Assembly (NCBI RefSeq): GCF_018614525.1
Contig: NZ_JAGGOL010000017.1
Location: 1-64,000, forward strand
Reading direction: 5' to 3'
DNA length: 64,000 nt
Origin: Streptomyces sp. ISL-11
GTDB taxonomy: Bacteria; Actinomycetota; Actinomycetes; Streptomycetales; Streptomycetaceae
Every line of letters begins with the position of its first letter. Within the stretch, counting starts at the first letter, position 1. This document shows, one piece after another, positions 8,529 to 17,592 of this stretch. Position numbers and translations under genes: made by a program. The notes below the pieces were generated by a model. It made no database searches and was not told where the DNA came from. It worked only from the letters and a program-made list of their open reading frames with translations.

Positions 8529-10082
8529 ATGAGCGCAGAGCCCGGTGAACCGGACGCGCACGACAGACGCGGAACACCGGCGGCCGGCGCCCCACGGGCA
8601 ACCGAGGCCGCCGGGACCGCCGGGACCGCGGGGACTGCCGGGACCGCGGGGACTGCCGGGGCCGCGGGGACTGCCGGGGCCGCTGACGCCTCCGAGCCTT
8701 CCGAGGGCGCCGTGCTCCGCGAGGTATCCGAGACCCCTAAGGTCTCCGAGACCCCCGAAGCCCCTGAGGTCCCCGAGCAGAAGCGGGTCCTGACCGTCCT
8801 CGTGATATCCCAGGTGCTCAGCGGCGCGGGCCTGGCCGCGGGGATCACGGTCGGTGCGCTGCTCGCCGAGGAGATGCTCGGCTCGACGGGCCTCGCGGGG
8901 CTGCCCAGCGCCCTGTTCACCGCCGGGTCCGCGCTCGGTGCGCTGGGCGTCGGCCGGCTCTGCCAGCGGTGGGGACGCCGACCCGGGCTGGCTGTGGGCT
9001 ACGGCGTCGGCGCCCTCGGCAGCCTCGGCGTCGTCCTGGCCGCCGCCGTCGACAGCGTGCCGCTGCTCCTCCTCTCCCTCCTGGTGTACGGGGCGGGGAC
9101 CGCCACCAATCTGCTGGCCCGCTACGCCGGCGCGGACCTGGCCTCGCCCGCCCGGCGCGGCCGCGCGGTCAGCACCGTCCTGTTCGCCACGACGCTCGGC
9201 GCGGTGATCGGCCCGACGCTGGTGAGCGCCACGGGCGAGGTCGCACACGCCTGGGGCGTGCCCCGCCTCACCGGACCGTTCATGCTGGCCGTGGTCGCGT
9301 TCACGGCGGCCGCGGCCGTCCTCGGCGGCTTCCTGCGCCCCGACCCGCTGCGTCTGGCACGGGCCCTGGCCGCCGGACCCGCCGGACCCGCCGGACCCGC
9401 TGCAGCGGCCGAGGAGGCGCCGGCGGCCCGGACGGACAGGCGCGGCATCGCCACCGGCACGGCGGTCATGGTCCTCACCCAGCTCGTGATGATCGCCATC
9501 ATGACGATGACGCCCGTCCACATGCGGGCCCACGGTCATGACACCCGGGCGGCCGGGCTGGTCATCGCCCTGCACGTGGGAGCCATGTTCCTGCCCTCAC
9601 CGCTCACCGGCCTGCTCGTCGACCGCCTCGGCCGGGTGTGGGTCGCCGTCGCGTCCGGGGTCACGCTGCTCGCCGCCGGTGTCCTCGCCGCCCTGGCGCC
9701 GCCGCACTCCATGGCGACCCTCGCCGCGGCACTCGTGCTGCTGGGCCTCGGCTGGAACTTCGGGCTGATCAGCGGCACCGCCATCGTCACCGACGCCGTA
9801 CCGCTCGCCCACCGTGCCTCGACACAGGGCATGGTCGACGTCGGCATCGCGCTCGCCGGTGCCACCGGTGGCCTTGCCTCCGGTGTGGTGGTCGCGGCGA
9901 GCGGTTTCTCCGTCCTGGCGGCGGGCGGGGCACTCCTCGCGCTGGCGGTCGTGCCCGTACTCGCCCTGGCCGCGCGTCCGCCGCGTACGTCCTCCGCCGG
10001 GGCCGCCGCCCCCGTGCCGGCCGCAGGCGGGCCGCATGCCTGCCCGGCCGGGCACACGGGAGGCGAAGTTGAGCGGAGCTGA
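8529..10082 (+). CDS. MFS transporter (probable peptide-product exporter)
   Basis: The 517-aa protein is a major facilitator with about 12 membrane segments beginning near residue 85 (LTVLVISQVLSGAGLAAG). A motif-A-like loop between helices 2 and 3 reads GRLCQRWGRRPG. The first 80 residues are unusual: a low-complexity cytoplasmic tail with repeated Gly-Thr-Ala units (encoded around 8608-8690) followed by acidic SETP/EVPE repeats. The ATG follows AAGGGGAAGGAA. Being 81 bases downstream of the GRDP-like gene and on the same strand, it most likely exports the locus product and gives self-protection. The GTA repeat is prone to length change and may vary between strains. Confidence 0.8.
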   Translation: MSAEPGEPDAHDRRGTPAAGAPRATEAAGTAGTAGTAGTAGTAGAAGTAGAADASEPSEGAVLREVSETPKVSETPEAPEVPEQKRVLTVLVISQVLSGAGLAAGITVGALLAEEMLGSTGLAGLPSALFTAGSALGALGVGRLCQRWGRRPGLAVGYGVGALGSLGVVLAAAVDSVPLLLLSLLVYGAGTATNLLARYAGADLASPARRGRAVSTVLFATTLGAVIGPTLVSATGEVAHAWGVPRLTGPFMLAVVAFTAAAAVLGGFLRPDPLRLARALAAGPAGPAGPAAAAEEAPAARTDRRGIATGTAVMVLTQLVMIAIMTMTPVHMRAHGHDTRAAGLVIALHVGAMFLPSPLTGLLVDRLGRVWVAVASGVTLLAAGVLAALAPPHSMATLAAALVLLGLGWNFGLISGTAIVTDAVPLAHRASTQGMVDVGIALAGATGGLASGVVVAASGFSVLAAGGALLALAVVPVLALAARPPRTSSAGAAAPVPAAGGPHACPAGHTGGEVERS

Positions 10083-10483
10083 GGGCTTGTCAGTTCACCG
10101 TGTGCGGCAGGCGCGAGAGCGTTCGGAGGCGACGATGGGCGCACGCCCCCGTAGTCCGCCGCAGGCCGCACACCCGTTAAGCAGTCAAGAACATGATAGG
10201 AGGAGTCTTTACCTCCCAAGTCAAGGTAATGTGAGGGTAAAGGGCCGCTGTGGCCGCCGCGCGGGAGCGCGTATGGTCGCCGCGGGTTCCGGACGCACGA
10301 GTGTGCACCGCACCACCCCGTGGTGGTCCTCCGTTCCTCCTTCGCGTTCCCGTGTCCGACGCGCATGCCCGCCCGCTCAAGGGAGTCCGGCCCGGCACCG
10401 CCCGCTCCGCCGGGCCGCCGCGACCGTCCCGGCCCGCTCCACCGCTCCCCTGCCCGCTCCTCCCTTCCGCTCGGAAGGACCTC
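10083..10483. other. Intergenic region upstream of the SulP transporter
   Basis: The stretch holds a long-range inverted pair GTGTGCGGC (near 10099) and GCCGCACAC (near 10164), and an imperfect dyad TTTACCTC (10208-10215) with GAGGGTAAA (10233-10241) that could be an operator. Open frames on either strand here show no protein-like composition. The ribosome binding site GGAAGGAC lies at 10473-10480. Confidence 0.4.
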
Positions 10484-11962
10484 ATGTTCCCGACTCTCAA
10501 GGATCCCGGCGGCCTGCGCCGGGACGCCCTGGCCTCACTCGTCGTCTTCCTCGTGGCCCTGCCGCTGTGCGTCGGGGTGGCCGTCGCCTCCGGCGTGCCC
10601 GCCGAACTCGGCCTGATCACCGGCATCGTGGGCGGCCTGGTCGTGGGCGCCCTGCCCGGCAGCACCTTCCAGGTCAGCGGCCCGGCCGCCGGTCTGACCG
10701 TCCTGGTCGCCGAAGCCGTCCAGGAGTTCGGACTCGGCGCTCTCGGCGTCATCGTCCTGGCCACCGGCGTCCTGCAAGTCGCCCTCGGCGCCCTGCGGCT
10801 GGGCCGCTGGTTCCGGGCGATATCGGTCGCCGTCGTCCAGGGCATGCTCGCCGGCATAGGGCTCGTCATCCTCCTCGGCCAGCTGTACACCATGTCCGGC
10901 CACCAACAGCCCGGCTCCGGCCCGGAGAAGATCGCGGGAATCCCGGCCCTGTCCGCCAGGATCGCCACCGACCGGGACAACCTGACCGCCTTCGCGGTCG
11001 GTGCCGCCACCATCGCCGTGCTGGTCCTCTGGAAGAAACTCCCGCGCCGGGCCCGCACGGTACCCGCGCCCCTCGCGGCGGTCGCGCTGGCCACGGCCGT
11101 CACCGCCCTGGCCGGGCTGTCCGTCGCCCGCGTCGAGGTCGAGGGGCTGCTCGGGGCGGTCCAGCCGCCCGGCCCGGACGACTTCACCGCGCTGACCGGC
11201 CTCGCCTGCCTCAGCACCGTCCTGGCCTTCACCCTCATCGCCTCGGCGGAAAGCCTCTTCAGCGCCGCCGCCGTCGACCGCATGCACCGCGGTCCCCGCA
11301 CCGACTACGACAAGGAGCTCATGGCACAGGGCGTCGGCAACGCCCTGTGCGGTGTCCTCGGCTCGCTGCCCATGACCGCCGTCATCCTCCGCAGCGCCGC
11401 CAACGTCCAGGCCGGAGCGGTCAGCGCCCTCTCCCGCTTCCTGCACGGACTGTGGCTCCTGCTGTTCGCCGCCCTGCTGCCGGCCGCGATCGGCGTCATC
11501 CCGCTGGCCGCCCTCGCCGGCGTCCTCGTCCACGCGGGCTGCAAGCTCATCCCCGTCAAGGACCTGTGGCCGCTGTGGCGCGACCACCGCGGCGAGGCCG
11601 TCGTCCTCGCCGTGACCGCCCTCGCCATCGTCGTCACCAACATGTTCGAGGGTGTCCTCCTCGGCCTGGTGCTCGCCGTCGTCAAGACGGCATGGGAGAC
11701 CTCCCACATCCACGTGGAGGTCCACCCGCGGGCCGACGGAGGGCTCACCGTCACGATCACCGGCAACGCGACGTTCCTCCGGCTGCCCCGGATGCTCGAA
11801 ACCCTCGAAGCCCTCCCCGGGAATCGCCCCGTCGAACTCGATCTCTCCCAGCTGCGCCACCTCGACCACGCCTGCCGCACGGCGCTCGTCGCCTGGGCCG
11901 ACCGCCACGGAGCCACGATCAGGGCCGTCGCCCACCAAGGCGCCCCGGACACCGGCACATGA
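10484..11962 (+). CDS. SulP-family anion transporter with C-terminal STAS domain
   Basis: The 492-aa protein starts at an ATG eight bases after GGAAGG. Membrane segments fill residues 15-400, with the SulP hallmark FQVSGPAAGLTVLV near residue 65 and the region AFTLIASAESLFSAAAVDRM around 250. A short STAS domain occupies the last 80 residues (ELDLSQLRHLDHACRTALVAW). Bacterial SulP proteins import sulfate or bicarbonate with Na+ or H+; in actinobacteria they are often paired with carbonic anhydrase, which is not seen here. The substrate is therefore open. No operon partner is evident, and the next genes are on the opposite strand. Confidence 0.85.
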   Translation: MFPTLKDPGGLRRDALASLVVFLVALPLCVGVAVASGVPAELGLITGIVGGLVVGALPGSTFQVSGPAAGLTVLVAEAVQEFGLGALGVIVLATGVLQVALGALRLGRWFRAISVAVVQGMLAGIGLVILLGQLYTMSGHQQPGSGPEKIAGIPALSARIATDRDNLTAFAVGAATIAVLVLWKKLPRRARTVPAPLAAVALATAVTALAGLSVARVEVEGLLGAVQPPGPDDFTALTGLACLSTVLAFTLIASAESLFSAAAVDRMHRGPRTDYDKELMAQGVGNALCGVLGSLPMTAVILRSAANVQAGAVSALSRFLHGLWLLLFAALLPAAIGVIPLAALAGVLVHAGCKLIPVKDLWPLWRDHRGEAVVLAVTALAIVVTNMFEGVLLGLVLAVVKTAWETSHIHVEVHPRADGGLTVTITGNATFLRLPRMLETLEALPGNRPVELDLSQLRHLDHACRTALVAWADRHGATIRAVAHQGAPDTGT

Positions 11963-12016
11963 CGAAGCGCGGGGCCGGACGACCCCGGCGCCCCTACGGG
12001 AACGCGCACCGGCGCG

Positions 12017-12286
12017 TCAGTGCGTCAGATGCGCCGGTGTGTGGGTGACCTCCTCGATGTCGACGCCCGCTTTCTCCAGGAGCTGCTCGACCAGGCCGTG
12101 CAGCGCGCGGGCCGCCGCGACCTCCTCGCCGACGCGCTGCTGGCCGGGGTCGTCCGGATGGCGGTTGGTGACGCCGTGCGCCGTGAGCTCCGTACCGTCC
12201 TGCATCCGCAGCACCGCCGCCGCCTGTGTCAGGGCACCAGCCTCACGGAACTCGATCTCCACATTGCACTTGACGATCGTCTCCAT
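12017..12286 (-). CDS. DUF1876-family small protein
   Basis: An 89-aa protein starting METIVKCNVEIEFREAG. The pattern of an amphipathic beta strand, a central GTELTAHGVTNRHPDD, then VGEEVAAARALHGLVEQLL and a final DIEEVTH matches the DUF1876 family, widespread and often stress-induced in actinobacteria but without a known activity. Start at 12286 is backed by GGAGGTG ten bases upstream; a GTG nine bases earlier lies too close to that site. It lies downstream of a phosphoribosyltransferase gene on the same strand, 21 bases away, so the two are probably co-transcribed. Confidence 0.75.
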   Translation of the reverse strand: METIVKCNVEIEFREAGALTQAAAVLRMQDGTELTAHGVTNRHPDDPGQQRVGEEVAAARALHGLVEQLLEKAGVDIEEVTHTPAHLTH

Positions 12287-12307
12287 GGCGATCACACCTC
12301 CAGCGAT

Positions 12308-12985
12308 TCATGGTCCCGCCCGGTTCCCGCCGCCGGGCCCGGCCCCCTGTGCGGCGTTGCCGCGCCGCAGCAGATCGACGACCTCCTCGTCCTCGGTCTG
12401 GGAGAAGTCCTGGTACCACTCGCCGACCGCGAAGAAGACGGGCGGCGTCATCAGGCAGACCAGTTCGTCGACCTCCGCGGCCAGTGCCCGTGCCGCGTCG
12501 GTCGCGGACACCGGCACGGCCAGGACGACCCGCGCCGCGCCATGGGCCCGCGCCACCCGGCAGGCGGCCGAGGCCGTCGAGCCGGTGGCGACCCCGTCGT
12601 CGACCACGACGGCCGTACGACCGTCCAGCGGCACCCTCGGACGGCCGGCGCGGAACGCCTCCGCCTGCCGCGCCAGCTTGGTCTCCTCGTGCGCCTGCAC
12701 CTCGGCGAGATCGTCCTCGTCCACCCTGCTCATCCGCATGATGTCGGCGTTGAGGACCCGTATCCCGTCCTCGCCGAGCGCCCCGAACCCCACTTCCTCG
12801 TGGAGCGGCACGCCGAGCTTGCGTACGAGGATCACATCGAGCGGGGCCGCCAGGGCGCGGGCGACCTCGTAGGCCACCGGGACGCCGCCGCGCGGCAGCC
12901 CGAGGACCACCGTGTCCGGCCCACGCAGGTGTCCCAGCCGCTCGGCGAGCCGGCGGCCGGCGTCCACCCGGTCACGGAATTCCAT
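12308..12985 (-). CDS. Phosphoribosyltransferase domain protein
   Basis: The 225-aa protein has the type I phosphoribosyltransferase PRPP-binding motif VVVDDGVATGST, preceded by LGLPRGGVPVAYEVARAL and ILVRKLGVP, the usual PPi-loop region. This subgroup (annotated as phosphoribosyltransferase or erythromycin-esterase-linked PRTase) is common in Streptomyces stress regions and has no defined base substrate. ATG 12985 (MEFRDRVDAG) fits the family start and follows an AGAGGTGG sequence; the longer frame upstream adds an unrelated Arg/Ser-rich tail. It precedes the DUF1876 gene in a likely two-gene operon. Confidence 0.82.
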   Translation of the reverse strand: MEFRDRVDAGRRLAERLGHLRGPDTVVLGLPRGGVPVAYEVARALAAPLDVILVRKLGVPLHEEVGFGALGEDGIRVLNADIMRMSRVDEDDLAEVQAHEETKLARQAEAFRAGRPRVPLDGRTAVVVDDGVATGSTASAACRVARAHGAARVVLAVPVSATDAARALAAEVDELVCLMTPPVFFAVGEWYQDFSQTEDEEVVDLLRRGNAAQGAGPGGGNRAGP

Positions 12986-13151
12986 GATCCACCTCTGGTC
13001 CCGGCAGCCGGCTCCGGAGGACGAGGGAGTCCTGCGTCCGCTCCGCGTCCGCGCTTCACCCATACGGATCTGTTCTACATCCAATATGGCCAGATTCTGG
13101 CGGATCGTCCACGGGAAGTGACCGGGGCGGGCGTCGCGCCCGGCCGCCGGG

Positions 13152-13568
13152 TCAGCCCCGCTCCAGAGCCGCCCTCACCCGCGCCGCGACCTCCGCCGCC
13201 TCCTCGTCCGAGGCATAGCGCCCCCGGGGCCAGAAGAAGCCCCGCAGCCCGTCCTTGTGGTTGCGTGGCACGACATGGACATGGAAGTGCGGTACGGACT
13301 GGCTCACCCGGTTGTTGGCGGCCACGAACGACCCCGTCGCGCCCATGCCCCGCTCCACCGCGCCCGTGATCCACCGCACCCGCGTGAAGAACGGGCCCAC
13401 CTCCGCCGCCGGCAGATCGGTGAGCGTCTCGGCGTGCCGCCTCGGCACCACCAGCACATGGCCGGGAAAGAGCGGCCGGACGTCCAGGAAGGCCACCGCC
13501 GCATCGTCCGCGAAGACCCGGTGCCCGGCCGACTCGCCCGCCGCGATCGCACAGAAGACACAGTTCAC
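13152..13568 (-). CDS. HIT-family nucleotide hydrolase
   Basis: A 138-aa histidine-triad protein with the catalytic HFHVHVVP motif and the N-terminal VNCVFCAIAAGE zinc-site sequence found in actinobacterial HIT proteins. The family hydrolyses nucleoside phosphoramidates, dinucleoside polyphosphates or similar AMP conjugates. I prefer the GTG at 13568, right before NCVFCAI, but an ATG at 13619 with a GGAGGGG upstream would add 17 residues. It is divergent from the DUF72 gene, whose start is only about 55 bases away. Confidence 0.85.
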   Translation of the reverse strand: MNCVFCAIAAGESAGHRVFADDAAVAFLDVRPLFPGHVLVVPRRHAETLTDLPAAEVGPFFTRVRWITGAVERGMGATGSFVAANNRVSQSVPHFHVHVVPRNHKDGLRGFFWPRGRYASDEEAAEVAARVRAALERG

Positions 13569-13622
13569 GTCATCGCACCCCCGCTGGTGGCGGATCCGCT
13601 GTCCCGGGGCAAGGATCATCGC

Positions 13623-14387
13623 ATGCCCCTCCTCGTCGGAACCTCGGGATGGCAGTACAAGGACTGGCGTGGCGTCCTCTACCCCGCGGACCGGCCGCAG
13701 CGCCTGTGGCTGGAGGAGTACGCCCGGCACTTCGCGACCGTGGAGAACAACAACGCCTTCTACCGGCTGCCCACGCCCGAGATCTTCGCCGACTGGCGCG
13801 AGCGCACCCCCGAGGGCTTCGTCATGGCGGTCAAGGCCAGCCGCTACCTCACCCACATCAAGCGGCTCCGCGACCCCGAGGAACCCGTCGGGCGCCTGCT
13901 GCGCCACGCCGCCGGCCTGGGCGACCGGCTGGGCCCCGTCCTGCTCCAGCTGCCGCCCACCCTCCGCGCCGACCCCGGACTCCTGGACGCGGCGCTGGCC
14001 TGCTTCCCGGCGGGGCGGAAGGTGGCGGTCGAACCCCGGCACACGTCGTGGTGGAACGACGAGATCCGCTCCGTCCTCGAACACCGCGGAGCCGCGCTCT
14101 GCTGGGCCGATCACGGCTCACGGCCGGTGACCCCGCTGTGGCGCACCGCCGGATGGGGCTATGTGCGCTTCCACAGCGGCCGGGCCCGGCCCTGGCCGTG
14201 CTACGGGCGCCAGGCGCTCACCACCTGGGTGGGGCGGATCGCCGAGCGGTGGCCCGACCGGGCGGAGGTGTTCGCCTACTTCAACAACGACCCCGGCGGA
14301 GCCGCCGTCCACGACGCCGCCGCGTTCGCACGGATCGCCTCCCACCTCGGACGCACCGTCAGCCGCACGCCTGAAAAGGCGAGTTGA
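13623..14387 (+). CDS. DUF72 (YecE-like) protein
   Basis: The 254-aa product is a typical DUF72 TIM-barrel protein: it opens with LLVGTSGWQYKDWRGVLYP, then VENNNAFYRLP, GFVMAVKASRYLTH, LGPVLLQLPP, AVEPRHTSWW and ends with AYFNNDPGGAAVHDA. All these are family hallmarks. The function is unknown; some members sit near Fe-S or DNA-repair genes. ATG 13623 gives the standard family start. It shares a short divergent promoter region with the HIT gene. Confidence 0.88.
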   Translation: MPLLVGTSGWQYKDWRGVLYPADRPQRLWLEEYARHFATVENNNAFYRLPTPEIFADWRERTPEGFVMAVKASRYLTHIKRLRDPEEPVGRLLRHAAGLGDRLGPVLLQLPPTLRADPGLLDAALACFPAGRKVAVEPRHTSWWNDEIRSVLEHRGAALCWADHGSRPVTPLWRTAGWGYVRFHSGRARPWPCYGRQALTTWVGRIAERWPDRAEVFAYFNNDPGGAAVHDAAAFARIASHLGRTVSRTPEKAS

Positions 14388-14520
14388 GTCCCATCGCCGC
14401 GGAACGCATCGGATGCCGCGCATCGGGGAACGGGACGGAGGGCTGCGTCGTCTCAGCCAACGTGGCCCGATTGCGCACGGCCCAGGGGGGTGCCGGACGC
14501 AGGGGGAAGGGGCGTACGAC

Positions 14521-15927
14521 ATGGACGGGGAGCGACGGAATTCCTTACTGGCCGGGCGGTACCGGCTCGTCGACCAACTGGGCAGCGGTGGCATGGGGGT
14601 GGTCTGGCGCGCCGTCGACGAACTCCTCGACCGCGAGGTCGCGGCCAAGGAGGTCAGGGCCCCGGACCACCTGAGCGAGCAGGACGTACGGGTCCTCTAC
14701 GCGCGCCTGAAGCAGGAAGCGCGCGCCGCGGCCCGCGTCAACCACCCGTGCGTCATCACGGTGCACGACGTCGTCGAGCAGGAGGGCCGCCCCTGGATCG
14801 TCATGGAGTTCGTACGCGGCCGGTCGCTCGCCGACGTCCTCCAGCACGACGGGGTGCTCGATCCCAGGGAGGCGGCCAAGGTCGGCTCCATGATCCTCCA
14901 GGCCCTGCGCAGCGCGCACGCCTCCGGAGTGCTGCACCGCGACGTCAAACCCGCCAACGTCCTGCTCCAGCCCGACGGCAGGGTGGTCCTCACCGACTTC
15001 GGCATCGCCCTGGTCGAGGGCTCCGGCACGCTCACCCGCACCGGCGACCTCGTCGGCTCACCGGACTTCCTCGCGCCGGAACGGGCACTGGGGGAGCGGC
15101 CGGGAGCCCCGTCGGACCTGTGGTCGCTGGGCGCGACGCTGTACGCGGCCGTCGAGGGCGTCTCCCCCTTCCGGCGCACCTCGGCGCTGAGCACGCTGCA
15201 CGCCGTGGTCCAGGAGGACCCGCCGGTGCCGCGCCGCGCCGGCCCGCTCACCCCGCTGCTCGAAGGGCTGCTCCGCAAGGACCCGCGGGCCCGCATGGGC
15301 TCGGAGGAGGCACTGCGGATGCTCGACGCCGTCGCCGCCGGGCACCCGACCACCCAGCACGGCGGGGCCGGGGTGATACCGGGCCGGGGGTACGTACCGA
15401 CGGCGGTCGCCACGCCCGCACCCACGCCCGCGCCCGTGACGGCACCGGCGCGGCCGACGCCCGTATCGCCCTCTCCGACGCCCGGGCCGGCCGCTCACGG
15501 GTCCGGGCCCGCCCTGCCGCTGTACGGCAGGCTGACGGAGTCCGGCTCGCTGCGCGCGCCCGGCGCCGGGCCGGGCGGCGGGGAGGCGGTGGTGGTCACC
15601 GGCCGCCCGCCGGCGGTCCCCGTGCCGCCGCCCACACGGCGCCGCCTGGTGGCCCTGTTCTTCGGCTCGCTGCTGGCGCTCCTGCTCATCGGCGGCGGGG
15701 CCGTCGCCGTACTGGCCGCCCGGGGCGCGGAGGACCCGGGAACCAGCGGCGGCAGCGTGTCCACCGGGACCCCGGGGCCCACCGGCGACGACACCACGGC
15801 GGAAACCTCCCCTCCGGCCACGGACCCGTCGGCCGATCCGTCCACGGAGCCCACGCCGCCGTCATCGGCGGGGAGCACCGCGGGCTCCTGCGGCGGCGGC
15901 TGGGTGGCGACCTGCCTGACGAGGTGA
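14521..15927 (+). CDS. Membrane-anchored Ser/Thr protein kinase (PknB-like, no PASTA)
   Basis: The 468-aa protein has a complete Hanks-type kinase domain in residues 12-280: glycine loop LGSGGMGVVW, invariant Lys in VAAKEV, catalytic loop HRDVKPANVLL, DFGIA, and GSPDFLAPE in the activation segment. A Pro/Thr/Ala-rich linker follows, then one transmembrane helix (LVALFFGSLLALLLIGGG, about residues 375-395) and a short Thr/Ser/Pro-rich extracellular tail. There are no PASTA repeats, so the external part is probably a spacer or a weak sensor. Two further genes downstream on the same strand encode an exported Pro-rich protein and a TerD-type protein, possible partners or substrates. Confidence 0.93.
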   Translation: MDGERRNSLLAGRYRLVDQLGSGGMGVVWRAVDELLDREVAAKEVRAPDHLSEQDVRVLYARLKQEARAAARVNHPCVITVHDVVEQEGRPWIVMEFVRGRSLADVLQHDGVLDPREAAKVGSMILQALRSAHASGVLHRDVKPANVLLQPDGRVVLTDFGIALVEGSGTLTRTGDLVGSPDFLAPERALGERPGAPSDLWSLGATLYAAVEGVSPFRRTSALSTLHAVVQEDPPVPRRAGPLTPLLEGLLRKDPRARMGSEEALRMLDAVAAGHPTTQHGGAGVIPGRGYVPTAVATPAPTPAPVTAPARPTPVSPSPTPGPAAHGSGPALPLYGRLTESGSLRAPGAGPGGGEAVVVTGRPPAVPVPPPTRRRLVALFFGSLLALLLIGGGAVAVLAARGAEDPGTSGGSVSTGTPGPTGDDTTAETSPPATDPSADPSTEPTPPSSAGSTAGSCGGGWVATCLTR

Positions 15928-15939
15928 GCGCCGCCCGTG

Positions 15940-16035
15940 CGATCCGTCCGTTCGATCCGACCCGTCCGACCCGTCCAATCCGTGCGACCCATCCAATCCG
16001 TCCGACCCACCCAAATCCGTGCGACTCGTCAGAAC
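15940..16035 (+). repeat. Degenerate short tandem repeats between kinase and lipoprotein genes
   Basis: The spacer is built from imperfect copies of about ten bases related to CCGTCCGACCC (also ATCCGTGCGACCC and similar). It contains no gene and looks like slippage-prone simple sequence. Confidence 0.6.
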
Positions 16036-16079
16036 CAGAGATTCGTCAGAACCACAGACCGGCTATCGGGGGTGCGTAC

Positions 16080-17489
16080 ATGCGGCTGAAATCTGTCCTG
16101 TCCGCGGGAGCGGAGCGCGAGCGCGTCGCGCCGGACATACGGCGCCTCGCGGCCCGGCGCCGCAGGCTCCGGGTCGTCTCGCTGCTGACCGTGTCCGCTC
16201 TGCTGGGCGGCGCGGGTGCCGCCGGCTGCGGCTCGGCACAGAAGAAGAAGGTGGCCCAGCTCGTGCTGGAGGCCGTCGGCGTGATCGGCGTCGACCCGTT
16301 CCTCCGGCACCCGGACGTCGACGTCCGGGGCGTCACGCCGCCGTCGCGCGGCGGCGGTGAGGTGGCGGTGGACGCCCGCGGGGCGTTCGGCGGCACCCGC
16401 GGCACCACGCGGTGCGACAAGGCACTGCTGATCAAGGAGATCACCAAGGACGCCGCCATGGCCAAGGCGTGGGCCGAGGTGCGCGGCATCGGACAACAGC
16501 GGATCGCCGAGCACATCAACGGCCTGACCGAGGTCAACCTGGAGTACGACACCCTGGTCAAGAACCACAACTACCAGGGCGACGGCCGCACGACCGAGTA
16601 CCTCTCGGTGCTGCAGAAGGGCGTGGTCGTCCTCAACGACCCCTTCCGGGGACCCGCGGTGAAGTGCACCTGCGGGAACCCCCTCACGCCCCCCGACCGC
16701 GACGTGGATCTGCGGGCGTCGACCTACAAGGGCATCCACTGGGAGTCCTTCAGCAGTACCGAGGTCACCGTCATCAAGCCGAGGCCGAAGGACGCGGGCC
16801 CGGTGAAGAGGTATCCGCTCGTCGACCCGTTCGCGGGCGACAAGGCGTTCGACCGGGCGGTCGGCAGTGACGGTACAGAGGACTCCAAGGTCTTCAAGTG
16901 GGACCCACCGCCACGTGCCTCGGGCTCGCCCTCCGCCTCGTCGTCCTCGTCCTCCTCCTCGTCCTCGCCTTCGGCGTCCGGTTCGTCCTCGCCCGGGCAG
17001 TCCTCCGATCCGTCGGCGTCCGGCAGCGGCGAGCGGACGTCGTCGCCCTCCACGGCGACGAAGCCGCCGACGAGCCCCGTGCGGCCCCCGACGACGAACG
17101 CGCCCTCGTCGCCACCGCGGACGATCGTGCCGACCCGTCCGCCGACGACGGTCAAGCCACCGACGACGGTCAAGCCGCCGACGACGGTCAAGCCGCCGAC
17201 GACGGTCAAGCCTCCGCCCACCTCGGACAGGCCACCGACCCCCGCGGCCAAGCCGCAGACCCCGACCGTGCCCAAGCCTCCGCCGTCCGAGCCCAGGCCG
17301 CAGGCACCGAGCGAGGCCCGAACCGTGGCCCCGCCACCCTCGATGGCGAGGCCCGCCGTGCCGCCGTCCGTCGCGAAACCCGCCCCGCCCACGGTGCCCC
17401 AGCCCCCCGTCCACCCACCGACCGCGGCCGAACCCGCCCAGCCTCCCCGGCAGTCGGCCGCGAAGCCGCCGCCCGCCTCCGGCCCCTGA
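16080..17489 (+). CDS. Exported protein with long Ser- and Pro-rich C-terminal tail
   Basis: A 469-aa protein with an N-terminal basic region, a hydrophobic helix ([18 protein letters not shown]) and then AGCGSAQ, a possible weak lipobox; it is either a lipoprotein or anchored by that helix. The folded part (about residues 55-265) includes the CDKALL and [10 protein letters not shown] cysteines and resembles a family of unknown function found in Streptomyces (I associate it with DUF6777 but could not check). From residue 275 on the protein is low complexity: a poly-Ser block, then Pro/Thr repeats including four TVKPPT units. Such tails usually span the cell wall. The gene lies between the Ser/Thr kinase and the TerD gene. 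Confidence 0.65.
   Translation: MRLKSVLSAGAERERVAPDIRRLAARRRRLRVVSLLTVSALLGGAGAAGCGSAQKKKVAQLVLEAVGVIGVDPFLRHPDVDVRGVTPPSRGGGEVAVDARGAFGGTRGTTRCDKALLIKEITKDAAMAKAWAEVRGIGQQRIAEHINGLTEVNLEYDTLVKNHNYQGDGRTTEYLSVLQKGVVVLNDPFRGPAVKCTCGNPLTPPDRDVDLRASTYKGIHWESFSSTEVTVIKPRPKDAGPVKRYPLVDPFAGDKAFDRAVGSDGTEDSKVFKWDPPPRASGSPSASSSSSSSSSSPSASGSSSPGQSSDPSASGSGERTSSPSTATKPPTSPVRPPTTNAPSSPPRTIVPTRPPTTVKPPTTVKPPTTVKPPTTVKPPPTSDRPPTPAAKPQTPTVPKPPPSEPRPQAPSEARTVAPPPSMARPAVPPSVAKPAPPTVPQPPVHPPTAAEPAQPPRQSAAKPPPASGP
17140..17215 (+). repeat. 15-base tandem repeat encoding TVKPP units
   Basis: About four copies of CCGACGACGGTCAAG encode the Thr-Val-Lys-Pro-Pro repeat of the exported protein tail. Copies are nearly identical in DNA, implying recent slippage. 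Confidence 0.75.
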
Positions 17490-17592
17490 GCGAGCGATCC
17501 GGCAGGGCCCCGGGAAACCGGGGAATCCCTGGAAAAGCCGCCAGGGTACGTTGGGTCCCTTGCAAGGACGCGACAGTTCACAGGGGTGGAAT

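Noticed and set aside
8600..8700. GTA-repeat region considered as a collagen-like or antifreeze-like protein
   Set aside because: It is just the low-complexity N-terminal tail of the MFS transporter, in frame with its ATG.
17140..17215. 15-base tandem repeats considered as CRISPR or regulatory iterons
   Set aside because: Contiguous in-frame repeats in the Pro/Thr-rich tail of an exported protein; no spacers or cas genes.
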